This document shows, one piece after another, positions 1 to 10,400 of a stretch of DNA of 64,000 nt. The translations under genes and the position numbers were made by a program. The stretch is from contig OY821774.1 of assembly GCA_963682175.1 (NCBI GenBank), positions 47,072,201-47,136,200 on the forward strand, written 5' to 3'. Source of the stretch: Triglochin maritima (Eukaryota > Streptophyta > Magnoliopsida > Alismatales > Juncaginaceae). The notes beneath the pieces are model-generated. The model did not search any database. It was not told the DNA's origin and saw only the letters and a program-made list of their open reading frames with translations. Numbering within the stretch: position 1 is the first letter of the stretch; the number at the start of each line of letters is the position of its first letter.

Positions 1-1177
1 TGATTTTTGTTTCTCTGATACTGTCAGTAGTTATAAGTTAGAATATGACTCTTTATCGCGATCTTCGCTTTTATATTTTTTAACGGTTCGGTTTGGTCCC
101 AGTAGTCCGAATCGCAATCTCTGGTGTTTTTCGCAATTTTCGCTGTAAATTAGTGTGTCATTTGCTTAGGAACGATCTCTCTGCATATTGTAGGTGGACA
201 TTAGTTTCTGGAGGTTGGAAATGTACTGATATATTGGTAAAAGATGTCCAGCCTTTTCCCTCATTTCGAAACTGGCGTTAGATTGAGCGAAATTGAATTT
301 TATAATGAAAATGTGTTTATTTATGATCAATGACATATGTTAAGAGTTGGTAAAAGATCTCCAGCCTTTTCCCTCATTTCGAAACTCAGTTGGATGCATG
401 AATAGGAGATTTTTCACCTTTTCTTGTTTATGTTGTCAACTGTTGCCACTATTCTTGGATCTTGTTTTGTTCTTTCAGCCGTTTGTGTGTTTTATATATC
501 ACTTCTGCAGTACTCTTTACCATGAATATTCTAGATTGAAAGTTTAGGTCTGACAGTTTCGTTTGATGTGTAAATCTTCCGGACTAGGTCTGGAAAGCAG
601 TAATGCTATATGTAGGTCCGATAACTTGTCTGTTTTTAATATCTTGTTCTACAATGCTTTATTTCTTGTAGTGGAAATTCTGTGAGTACCTGACATTTTT
701 GTCACAATTTTTGCTCTTTCATTTTTATCTTAGTAGTTTCTGATGGTTCAGGTAATAAGTTGATCTTCTGAATCGAAGTTTCTGATGTATTTTGCTGTGC
801 ATTTTCTGCAAGGAATGTGTTTGTTTCCTTCTAAGCATATTTAACTGGACATTAAGTTTCGTGAGGGTGGAAATCTACTGAGAATAGTAAAAGATGTCAG
901 CATCTGCTTTTCAAAATTTTGAATTCATATTAGATCAAGGGAAATTGAATTTGTGTTATACTTTGCAAAATTAAGCTCATATGATGTTGCAATATATGTT
1001 AAGTGTCCGAAGCTTGAATGGGAGGGTTTTCATTTTGTTTTCGTATTTATGCTTTCAATTGTTCGAGGAAAGAAAAAATGCCTCCACTGTTCTTGGATTT
1101 TCTATGATAAGATATTTTGTTAAATGGTTCATCTTTTTGTTTATTTGACAGATTACTTCTGGAGCACTCTTGTTACC
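1..1177 (+). other. Upstream and 5' leader region of the invertase gene
   Basis: No coding region is recognised here. The sequence is T-rich and intron-like. A pyrimidine-rich tract ending in TTTGACAG at about 1151 looks like an acceptor just before the coding start at 1178, so the 5' UTR is probably spliced. The true transcription start may lie left of the window. The stretch contains an internal duplication, listed separately. Confidence 0.5.
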
Positions 1178-1180
1178 ATG
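200..1180 (+). repeat. Diverged direct duplication in the invertase 5' leader
   Basis: About 200-560 and 848-1180 align loosely. Both contain a GGACATTAGTTTC-like stretch, a GTAAAAGATGTC block, a GAAATTGAATTT block, and an ending of the form CTTCTG-AG-ACTCTT--TACCATGAA. A third short block (GTAAAAGATCTCCAGCC plus CCCTCATTTCGAAACT) is repeated at about 352-388, almost identical to 238-273. The second copy ends at the real start codon (1178). The first has a matching ATG at about 521 that opens no conserved coding region. It looks like an old tandem duplication of the intron-leader junction. Confidence 0.6.
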
Positions 1181-4100
1181 AAGAATCAGAATGGCAGCCT
1201 CGGTCCTCTTGAGAAAGCAGTCAAAATCCAGGAAAATGAAGACACTGATTCTACAGACCCTTCTTACACCAATGGAGTCACAACTAATGGAGTCACAATA
1301 GAGGACTTCGATTTGACAGAGACACAAAAGAAACTAAGAGGTCTTGTTGTTGCAGATCGTCAAAAGTCCTGGGATCCATCCTTCTTAAGTGATTTGTTTC
1401 ATGTTGTTAGCTCCCCTCATCTGGGACATAGTCGGATAGATGGAGTAGCTTCTCCTGGTAGAAGATCTCATTTGGGCACGCCAAATGGATTATGTTCTGA
1501 AACACACATTGTCATGTCTGAAGCCTGGGATGCACTAAATCGTTCTTTGGTGTATTTCCGCGGGCACCCGATTGGGACTATTGCTGCATTAGATCATTCA
1601 GAAGACGCTCTCAACTATAATCAGGTTATCAAATTTATCTGGAACAATCCGCTATTTTGATGTTCAAACTTATTCTTGTTTGAATAAATAAAAACTTTTC
1701 TTTGTGAAATGAAAATGTTACATGCTAGCTTTCGTTTCACAACTACAACTTATATAAGGTCCTTGTCTCCTTGAGCTAATAGAACTAGTAGTGAATTTCG
1801 AATATAAATGTGAAAAAGTTTGTATTATGAGGATATTATGGGGACAGTCTGCATTTTGCCATTGATGTACTTCACATTATCTGTGACTGCAGATTCTTGA
1901 TATTAATTGTTCCATTATCTTCTACCATATGAATGATCGTAATGCCTTTTCATATAAATTTCAGTTTAATAGTAGTTGCAGCCGGCTATGAAGAAAAGTA
2001 AGTTATTACTGTTTTTTTTTTCACCATGCGCAGGTGTTTGTAAGAGACTTTGTACCTAGCGCGCTGGCATTTTTAATGAATGGAAAACCTGAGATAGTTA
2101 AGAATTTCCTAATCAAAACGATTCGGCTTCAATCGTGGGAGAAAAGGATAGATCGGTTTAAATTAGGAGAGGGTGCAATGCCAGCCAGCTTTAAGGTTCT
2201 TCATGACCCAGCTCGTCATTTTGATACATTAGTGGCGGATTTTGGGGAGAGCGCTATTGGAAGAGTTGCCCCTGTTGATTCTGGGTTTTGGTGGATCATA
2301 TTGCTTCGTGCCTACACAAAGGCAACCGGAGATTCTTCATTGACTGATGCTCCCGAGTGCCAAAAAATGCGTACGTCTTATTTTAACATTGTGCCTCTGT
2401 GAAGGATTTGATACATTCCCAACTTTGCTCTGTGCTGATGGATGTAGTATGATTGATCGCAGGATGGTAAGTCCTACATTATATATTTTTCATGATTTAT
2501 CCAATTTATGAAAATTGTGTAGACCATTTGGAGGAAGAATCGGTTCTCGTAATTGACCTGACGATGATTATGCCTATCATACAACCTTTTGATCTTATGT
2601 CTTTAGCCCGACATACAAATGGTATATGTTTTTTAACTAAACGTTATACTGATTTAAAATTATCACGATGTTGGACTTATCTACATCTCACGTAGAAAGT
2701 TTGAGGTGGAAAAATTAAGTTCTACTCAGAAATATGCCTGCATCTTCTCATTGTACCAATTTACTTGCATTTTGTGTGTTGTTGCTGTGTCAGAAATTCT
2801 TATAATATATATATATTTTTATTCTAATCTTAAGATAAATTCTTTGAATGAAATTCTATTGCAGGAGTGTAATTTTTTTTATAATCATTATTTACACAAT
2901 ACCAGTCAAGTATTCTGTCGTTGTCTTTGTGCCATAACCTTATATTTACTGATTTTAGCCTGATGTATACAAATATGTTTTGAATGATTTCTAATTGTGA
3001 CATATTACCTGAAATGTCTCAGGGTATTTACGGATATCCTATTGAAATTCAAGCTCTTTTCCATATGGCTCTCAGCTGTGCCTTGCAGTTGCTGAGGCAA
3101 GATGATGAGGGAAAAGACTTTGTCGAACTTATTGTCACACGTTTGCATGCCTTGAGTTTCCATATAAGAAGTTACTTTTGGCTTGATTTTCATCAACTTA
3201 ATGGCATATACCGTTACAAGACAGAGGAATACTCACATACTGCAGTCAACAAATTCAATGTTAGACCTGACTCTCTTCCAGAGTGGTTGTTTGATTTCAT
3301 GCCAACACAAGGTGGTTACTTCATTGGAAATGTTAGCCCTGCTAGAATGGATTTTCGATGGTTCTGCTTGGGAAATTGTATCGCAATCTTATCATCACTG
3401 GCTACTCAGGAACAATCTATAGCAATTATGGATCTCATTGAAGCACGATGGGAAGAATTAGTTGGTGAAATGCCATTAAAGATCTGCTATCCAGCCATAG
3501 AGGGTCACGAATGGCAGATTGTTACTGGTTGTGACCCTAAGAATACCCGGTGGAGCTACCATAATGGTGGATCTTGGCCAGGTAAATTTCTATAATTTTA
3601 AATTACATTAGTTATCTAATGGAGCAGATAATAATTAGACCAGCAAGCATCTAACAGGAAGCTTGATGTTGTTCGAATGCTTAATAACATTTGAGGGACA
3701 TGTCTTAATGATGTGGACTAAAAAAGTAAAGTAGCATCACTTCTCATACTGATAAAATGAAATGAATGCTACTGTAACGTCCTCGAACAACGGAAAATTT
3801 AAAATTTAAAATTTAAAACATACAATCAGTAGAAGACATTACCAAAGATAAACACAATGTGCACCAACGTATATATATATATATCAATATACAGATCTGA
3901 GTTTACAAAAAGATGATTACATCAAAAGCTATAAGATAAAATATACAAATGTAATCACAACAACCTCAAACGAGGGGAAGCAGGATCAGGTCCCAGAAGC
4001 TCTCCTCCGCAGACACCACCCTCTACCTCCGCTCACGGCCTGAAAGCAGACATAAAATGCCTGAGTTTCCAAAAGAAAACCCTGTACGCCAAACCCTAAC

Positions 4101-6351
4101 ACATATATGGACAATAATGAAATATGCAATGAACAATGAATAACACAACAGACACTACCGCCAAGCCCCCGTGACCTCACTCCCGGCCATAGCCGAACAA
4201 CAACTCGGGTCTCAAGGGTCCTCTCACCCCAACCCCACCAACACTCGTGCACACACGACACCACCGGTACAATCACGACCACACAACCGGGTCTCAAGGG
4301 TCCTCTCATCCCAACCCCACCAACACTCGTGCACATAAGGCACCGCCACAAGATATCAGGCTGACAGTTCGTGTCGTTGCCCACCGGGGCCGGAGAGACG
4401 AGCCGCCTTCAATCAAACACTCATACAACTATCGGGCGACAGTCTGTGTCGTTGTCCAAGGGGCAGGAGAGACGAGCCGCTTTCAAGCGTACGAACACAC
4501 CATTATCGGGGCGACAGTCCGTGTCGTTGCCCACCGGGGCCGGAGAGACGAGGCGCCGTCAAGTGTACTCATAAAACCGCGAATCCACCAAAAACATGCA
4601 GAAACGGTCGAACGAAAACCGTTTAACGGTCGACCGATCCTCACCTAGAGAACTGACCCAACCGAAAAACCCGTCAATCGGTCGAACGACAAAGGGGACC
4701 CGGTCGACCGAAAACCTCCAGTACAACCCACCAACAATCCACACTACACGGTCGACCGAAACAACACTAGCGGTCGACCGAAATCCACCAGTGCAAAACC
4801 CTCAACAACCCAATCTACACGGTCGACCGAAACAACACTTCTGGTCGACCAAAAATTAAGTTAACTTAATTCGTAGGTCGGACGAGTCAAATGGGCGGTC
4901 GACCGTTTGGATGGTCAACGCCCCAACCGACCTACGACAGTACTTTCGGTCGACCGACAAAGGGGACCCGGTCGACCGAAAAGTACCAGAGCATCCATCT
5001 CTCGCTAGAAATGCACAACCGGTCGACCACCACGAAGGTATCGTTCGACCGGTGCGAGGGATATCGCCCAAAATACACTATAACCGGTCGACCGAACCAA
5101 AACACCGGTCGACCATTTACAGTTCAGAAACTGTTGTGCAGGTCCGACGAGCCAAAACGGCCTACCGTCGTCCGCTCCCACCCCCACACTAATAATAGGT
5201 GAGCGTAAAAGCAAGTTTGACATACCTTAAGGCTTGAAGAAGCCTTAGAAGAACCAACGGCGAGCGTTTCCACGATTTCTCAAACTCCGGCGAACTTCTC
5301 GAACTCGTCCACCGCAACTCCGGCGACGTTTGAGCTCCTCCGAGCGTCGTCCACCAGCCTCCACGACTTCCCCGAGCTGGACGAGAAAAGCTTGAGAGAG
5401 AGGGAGAGAATCGAGTGAGAGAACAAGTGAGTGAGTGAGAGAGAGAAATCCATACCTTATATACAAAATCTGAAACCGATCTCAGCCGTCCATCTCAAAC
5501 CTCCTCTAATCCACCCCTAAACATAATTAACACAATAAGCAAGGGTTAGGATATTACAGCTACAATTAAGAGTGAAAAATGCTGAGATTTTTCGCTTAAA
5601 CACTATACTTCCCAAACAGCATATGTTTTAGTTCCTAAAGGTAGCATATGAGACTTTCCAGAGAACGATGTAGACATTGTGTAATTCACAATTGCACATG
5701 GCATTTACATTATAGTATACTTCGATTAGACTATGAGTATATCGTTATCGAGTATTATGGACATTATATTTTCAAGCTATAAATTCCTTGTATTATAACT
5801 TGTAAGAGCTTTCTTGAATCACAGGGTCCAAATTTTTTAGATAATGGAAAGAGAGAGAAAAATTGTCTAGTGATTATACTGGAAAGGTTTTGCGTCTGTC
5901 TTTTCACTTCACTTTCCAAGTGCAAACCCTCCTATGATCATCACAAGTTGGATTTGTTTCTTATACGAATTATTGTCAATTTGAATATAGCAATTATAAG
6001 TTTATAACTCCACTAATTTTAATTACACCCGGTAAAATGTGATTTGCTTCTGCAGTACTCCTTTGGCTTCTTACAGCAGTATCCATCAAAGTTGGGCGTC
6101 CTCACATAGCAAAACGTGCTCTTGAACTATCAGAGCGCCGACTGGCAAAGGACAATTGGCCAGAATATTATGATGGCAAGCTTGGGAGGTATGTCGGAAA
6201 GCAAGCAAGAAAACCTCAGACATGGTCGGTGGCAGGATACTATGTGGCAAGAAGGCTCCTTGAGGACCCTACACTGCTGGGTATGATATCTCTGGAGGAG
6301 GACAAGCAAATGAAACCCATCCTGAAGAGATCAGCTTCATGGTCGTGTTAA
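1178..6351 (+). CDS. Alkaline/neutral invertase (GH100), four coding exons, with a frameshift
   Basis: Cytosol-type alkaline/neutral invertase, which hydrolyses sucrose to glucose and fructose. Exons: 1178-1624, 2034-2466, 3023-3581, 6056-6351, all with GT-AG junctions. Family blocks are near-identical: [45 protein letters not shown] (catalytic Asp region), [32 protein letters not shown] (catalytic Glu region), [18 protein letters not shown], and the C-terminal EEDKQMKP and RSASWSC. No transit peptide is evident. The exons sum to 1,735 nt (3n+1): after the codons for ECQK near 2364, seven bases replace the six expected for Gly-Met, so the next conserved block ([13 protein letters not shown]) is in the +1 frame. 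Without that base the protein would have 577 residues, normal for the family. The last intron (2.5 kb) holds a solo LTR. It is either a recently disabled allele or pseudogene, or an assembly error. Confidence 0.9.
4207..4587 (+). repeat. Two tandem-repeat blocks inside the solo LTR
   Basis: Block one has an 82-bp period, the unit starting GGGTCTCAAGGGTCCTCTCA at 4207 and 4289 (the second copy is partial). Block two has three copies of a 75-bp unit starting GACAGT at 4363, 4438 and 4513 and including GTGTCGTTGCCCACCGG and CGGAGAGACGAG. Spacing is exact at 75 bp between copies. The blocks lie in the half of the LTR distal to its inferred promoter. Confidence 0.85.
4618..5115 (+). repeat. Cluster of palindromic CGGTCGACCG decamers in the LTR
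   Basis: In roughly 500 bp the palindrome CGGTCGACCG, or a one- or two-base variant such as CGGTCGAACG, recurs at least ten times (for example near 4627, 4701, 4749, 4771, 4820, 4893, 4945, 4970, 5083, 5104). Spacing is irregular, so it is not a simple tandem repeat. The same motif is dense in the related LTR at 24160-24760, so it belongs to this LTR family. Confidence 0.8.
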
Positions 6352-6914
6352 TGTGGGTCGAAGCTCAGCAGCCTACAAATACTAATTCTTTGTACATCAT
6401 ATGCATATTGACATTTCGCAGAGATTGATTGGATGAGAAATGTTATACAGGATCTTACAGACACAATGGGGTGGTAAATCTCTTACTAGTTACACAAATA
6501 TGAAGAATTCATTGAGTTCTAGTAGGTTCAAAATTTCTTTCAGAAATAATAATGTCCATCGGATAATGGAATATTGGAGTAACTGATCCACGATTACGGT
6601 GTCATTTTCAGTAAACAACATTCTTCTAATCTTCTGCTCATTTACATGATCTTTTTTCTCTGCACTTTATGTTCACTTTCAGCTTCTCCACTAAAAAAGT
6701 GAATGCTTAATATCAAATTTGTATTCCTATTCTTTTATTTTCCATGAATGAATCTGGACATCAAGGTACTACCTGAAGCCTTAGATCTATTACTAAATGT
6801 CTGGATTCGTTCCAAATCTTATACGAAGTTGCTGTGTATTACAGGGAAAAGTTCTTTAGCTTCTTATTGTTCTGAATTTTGGAGAAAATGACAATAGATA
6901 AGAGTTCTGAGTTA
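6352..6914. other. 3' flank of the invertase gene
   Basis: This is AT-rich sequence following the invertase stop codon and presumably holds its 3' UTR. No open reading frame with family similarity and no clear repeat were recognised. Confidence 0.4.
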
Positions 6915-7365
6915 TAAGGAAATGACAATGGTATTGTAACATACGAGAATAGATCAACTACCCTTAAATCATATTGACACATGGTTACGTTTGACGATAA
7001 TGTCAAATTTAAATCTTTAAATTGAAAATCCAAATCGTAAATCTTAATCTACAACATATGAAGATTAAAGACGTCGAAAATTATAAAATTCGGAACATAT
7101 TTTACGTAATACTTAGAGATATAAAAATGAACATACTACATTCGTTAAAACAACTTGATTTCTAGATCTTATATAAAATAATTACTAAATTTTATGATTT
7201 TGAACATCCTTAATCTACTTATGATATATATCAAGATCTACGGTTTTGATTTTCAATTTGAAGTTTTAAATTTGATATTATCGTCTGGACCGTGTGTCAA
7301 CATAATTAAGGGTTATGGATCTCTACTAGTGACATATTCCAGCACAACAACATTTATTGCTTTAT
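6915..7365. mobile_element. Foldback (inverted-repeat) element between convergent genes
   Basis: About 6950-7050 and 7230-7322 are inverted copies of each other over roughly 95 bp. Both contain ACCCTTAA, TTGACACA-GGT, GACGATAAT-TCAAATTTAAA and AAATTGAAAATC when read in opposite directions, with a weaker match extending outward. The arms flank a roughly 180-bp AT-rich loop, so the single strand could fold into a long hairpin. No coding region is seen. This is the structure of a foldback-type MITE. I could not fix the outer ends or a target duplication. Confidence 0.65.
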
Positions 7366-7498
7366 TCAAGAATAACAAATATTTATATTGTAATGCAACA
7401 AGAATCAATCAGAAATTCCTTGTTTTACACAAGCCGTCACTATTTTCTTTCATTTGTACCAATAATAAACCTACGAGGGATCAAACATTTGAAGATGC

Positions 7499-10400
7499 TC
7501 AGAGCTGCTGGCCAACAGCCCGACCGCAGAGGAGGGCGTTCGATGGAATTGGGAATTGATCCCTTATCGACTCAACCGGGGAATACACTCTCAAGTAAAA
7601 CTCCTGGCCGAGGTACCGGCGAGCCCAGAACTCCGACCTCAAGTTCCACATTCCGACGTTGTCCAATGGTATGTAGATCGCAGTCCACGACCGAGGATAC
7701 ACCTGAACGGACAACAAAGCAACTCCTTAAATTAATCTCTTTACATAACAACACAAGTTAAATATCAAAAGTTGTGTGAAGTACATATATAGATTGTTCG
7801 CTTACCTGTACAGTGCATCGTGCCACGGCGTCTATGAGGTTGTACTCTTGTCGACTCTCGGGGCTCCATTTTCCTCCATCCATTCTGTAGACGTACCCCA
7901 AAATTATCAAAATGATACGTGTATGTGTGTGTGCATGTATGTATGTAGTGATTTTAGCACTTACCCTACAACGAAGAAGGAATAACCATCCAAATGCCAG
8001 CTTTGGACGATGTTCTCCTTGTTCTCAAACACAATCTCGACGTAGTCGCGGAAATTGGCGGGCATAACTGCAGTATCAAGGTGAATGGGCGATCGGTCTG
8101 GTGTGTCGGGAATGCTCCCAAGCCTGAACACTCCATCAATCTTGAAGCGGTCAGCTAGCTTGAGTGGTGTGTCGGCCGCAACAAAAGAAACACTGTTGAT
8201 CGCGTATCGCTGCTTGCCGTTAACCTGACCTGCGGAACTGGAGAGTCGGATGGTACGGGTGGTGTTCACCAAACCGTAATGGTACGACCCTTGGGGGTTT
8301 GGTCTCGGACCACTGGCCGTTAAATTAGTCCTACAAAAACGTATCAATGGTGTAAAATTAGACTTTAAAATTCGTATTCCCGTCCAATTGGTAGATTTCT
8401 TATCTTAAAATGATATAGATCATGATGTTTGATAAGAGTTGGTTGGCGATTGGTTCGAATTAATCGACAAACACGTTGGTCATTAGTTTTTTCATAAGAA
8501 GATATATTCGACCTAATTCTATGATGTGAATTACTAGTGCTGATGTTCGATTACAAAACTAATTAGAATCTACTAACTGAACTACTTAACGTAACATTTT
8601 TCTCACAAGTCAATTGATTCATCACGCACCTTACGGATCGAGCTTGATTGAGGGACCAATCGATCTCGGTAGTCGGTCCACCGGGGACCGGCCCAGACAC
8701 CTGCTGATCAGAGTTGGCGTAGTGAAGGACAGCAGTGGAGGTGAGCACTGTAGAGGTGAAACGAGTCGACACCGCGATGTAGTAGTCTCGTGGTGGCTGG
8801 TCGGCCGTGACCAGGACGGAGTAGCTCTGGCCGACGTGGATGTCGAGGGACTCGTACACATTTTGCTGAGTGTGAGTTCCCTCGACTTCGACCAGCTTCA
8901 TTGTGTGGCCTTGAATCCTGAAGTTGAGTGTGTTTTGTAGTCCAACGTTTGAAATCCTGAACCTGTATGTTTTCCCTGCATATTTATCCATGCATGAATG
9001 TTGTAAGTTTGTGTCATCCTTGTGTAAGAGTTTTATCATGTATTTAGAAAAAGAACGTGAATGTATACGTAAAATTCTCAAGTTTAGTCTCACGTTGCTT
9101 AACATGAGAATGTTGGGGTGAGATATAAAGATATGAGTTCACTACCATAACACTTATCAACTTAAGTTTTGTGGCAATAAGTGGGTGTTGTGGGTTAGTG
9201 GGCACATGAGTGACGGTCCGGGACCCGAACTCGATGCGGGTTCAGGGACGAGACGTTACAGATGGTATCAGAGCCTGAACCAGCCGGAATTGTGGGAACT
9301 AAGTACTACACCTAAAGGGTGGGAGCCACCTCTAGAATCCCACAACTCCTGGTGACTGAGTGGTTTGACCTTGACGAGGATGTCATGTGTTCAAGTGGGG
9401 TAGGTTGTAAAACCCCTAAGTTTAGTCTCACATTGCTTAACATGAGAATGTTAGGGTGAGATATAAAGACATGAGTTCATTACCATAACACTTATCAACT
9501 TAAATTTTGTGGCAATATGTGAGTGTTGTGGGTCAGTGGGCACATGAGTGACGGATCGGGAACGGGAAGCTACGGTATATGTTTTTGCCGGTTCTAATAA
9601 CATAGGACACCAAATACAATATCTCAATACTAAACTAATGTTTTTGGTAATATACATTGACACATTTCAAATTGAAGTATTACTACTTTGTACCCTTCAA
9701 ATGAACTTCATTTGATCAAAGATATCAACTAAGTAAATAATTTATTTTGATTCTGGAATTATATATATTGGAGGACGACTAACGATATGGTTCAAATTTG
9801 AAGGATATTAATGTAAATATGACCAACATGGAAGGTTTAGATGCAAAATTCTCTTGATTTAAGTTATTATATATATATACCTTGCTCGGCATTGAAGAAA
9901 AATTGGTTGGAACCTCGACCGTTGATGATGATACCATCTGGAAATGGGAGTCTTTTTCCGAAATCAAGTATAGTTCTCAACCTCTGTAATATCATTCACA
10001 AGAATGATTAATGGTTACTAATTTTAATAAGCTCAGCTCAATTCATTGAGGAAAATTTGAGGGATAATTTCACAAATACCCTCTAGAGAATTCGTAATAT
10101 CACTAGGACGTACCCTCTAAATTAAAACTAAAATATCGGGACATCATACCGTGTAGTTTGAGGTATACCAATCTCCAATAAGGACACTATAATCGGCAGC
10201 AGGCTCATCGAAGGGGACCGGAATCCTTGGGCGGCTGAGGATCTTGATTGCGCCGTAGCCACCGGCGGCCTTGTGGAAGTCGAGGGACGGGAAGTAGTAG
10301 AAGCTGCCTATTTGGTCTTTAACTTGCAACTTGTATGTAAAATTTCCTCCAGGAGGAATGGGGCAGTTTGTTCCATAGACTCCATCTTGCCATGAATTCC

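Larger units (their letters stand above)
3773..5558 (-). mobile_element. Solo LTR with perfect 5-bp TSD inside the last invertase intron
   Basis: The element begins TGTAACGTCC and ends GGATATTACA, giving TG...CA ends with an imperfect 10-bp inverted terminus. It is flanked on both sides by GCTAC (3768-3772 and 5559-5563), a perfect 5-bp target duplication. There is no primer-binding site, polypurine tract or coding region inside, so it is best read as a solo LTR of 1,786 bp left by LTR-LTR recombination. On the minus strand a TATATAAGG box lies just upstream of a CT-rich run (about 5410-5465), the order expected of U3 and R, so the LTR points opposite to the invertase. A diverged relative lies at 23789-25536. 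Confidence 0.85.

Noticed and set aside
1055..1327. 90-codon minus-strand open frame over the invertase start
   Set aside because: It is antisense to a strongly conserved exon and has no similarity of its own.
4247..5202. Several overlapping open frames with Arg/Thr/Pro-rich products
   Set aside because: They arise from the tandem repeats and GGTCGACCG palindromes of the solo LTR, read open on both strands, and have no domain similarity.
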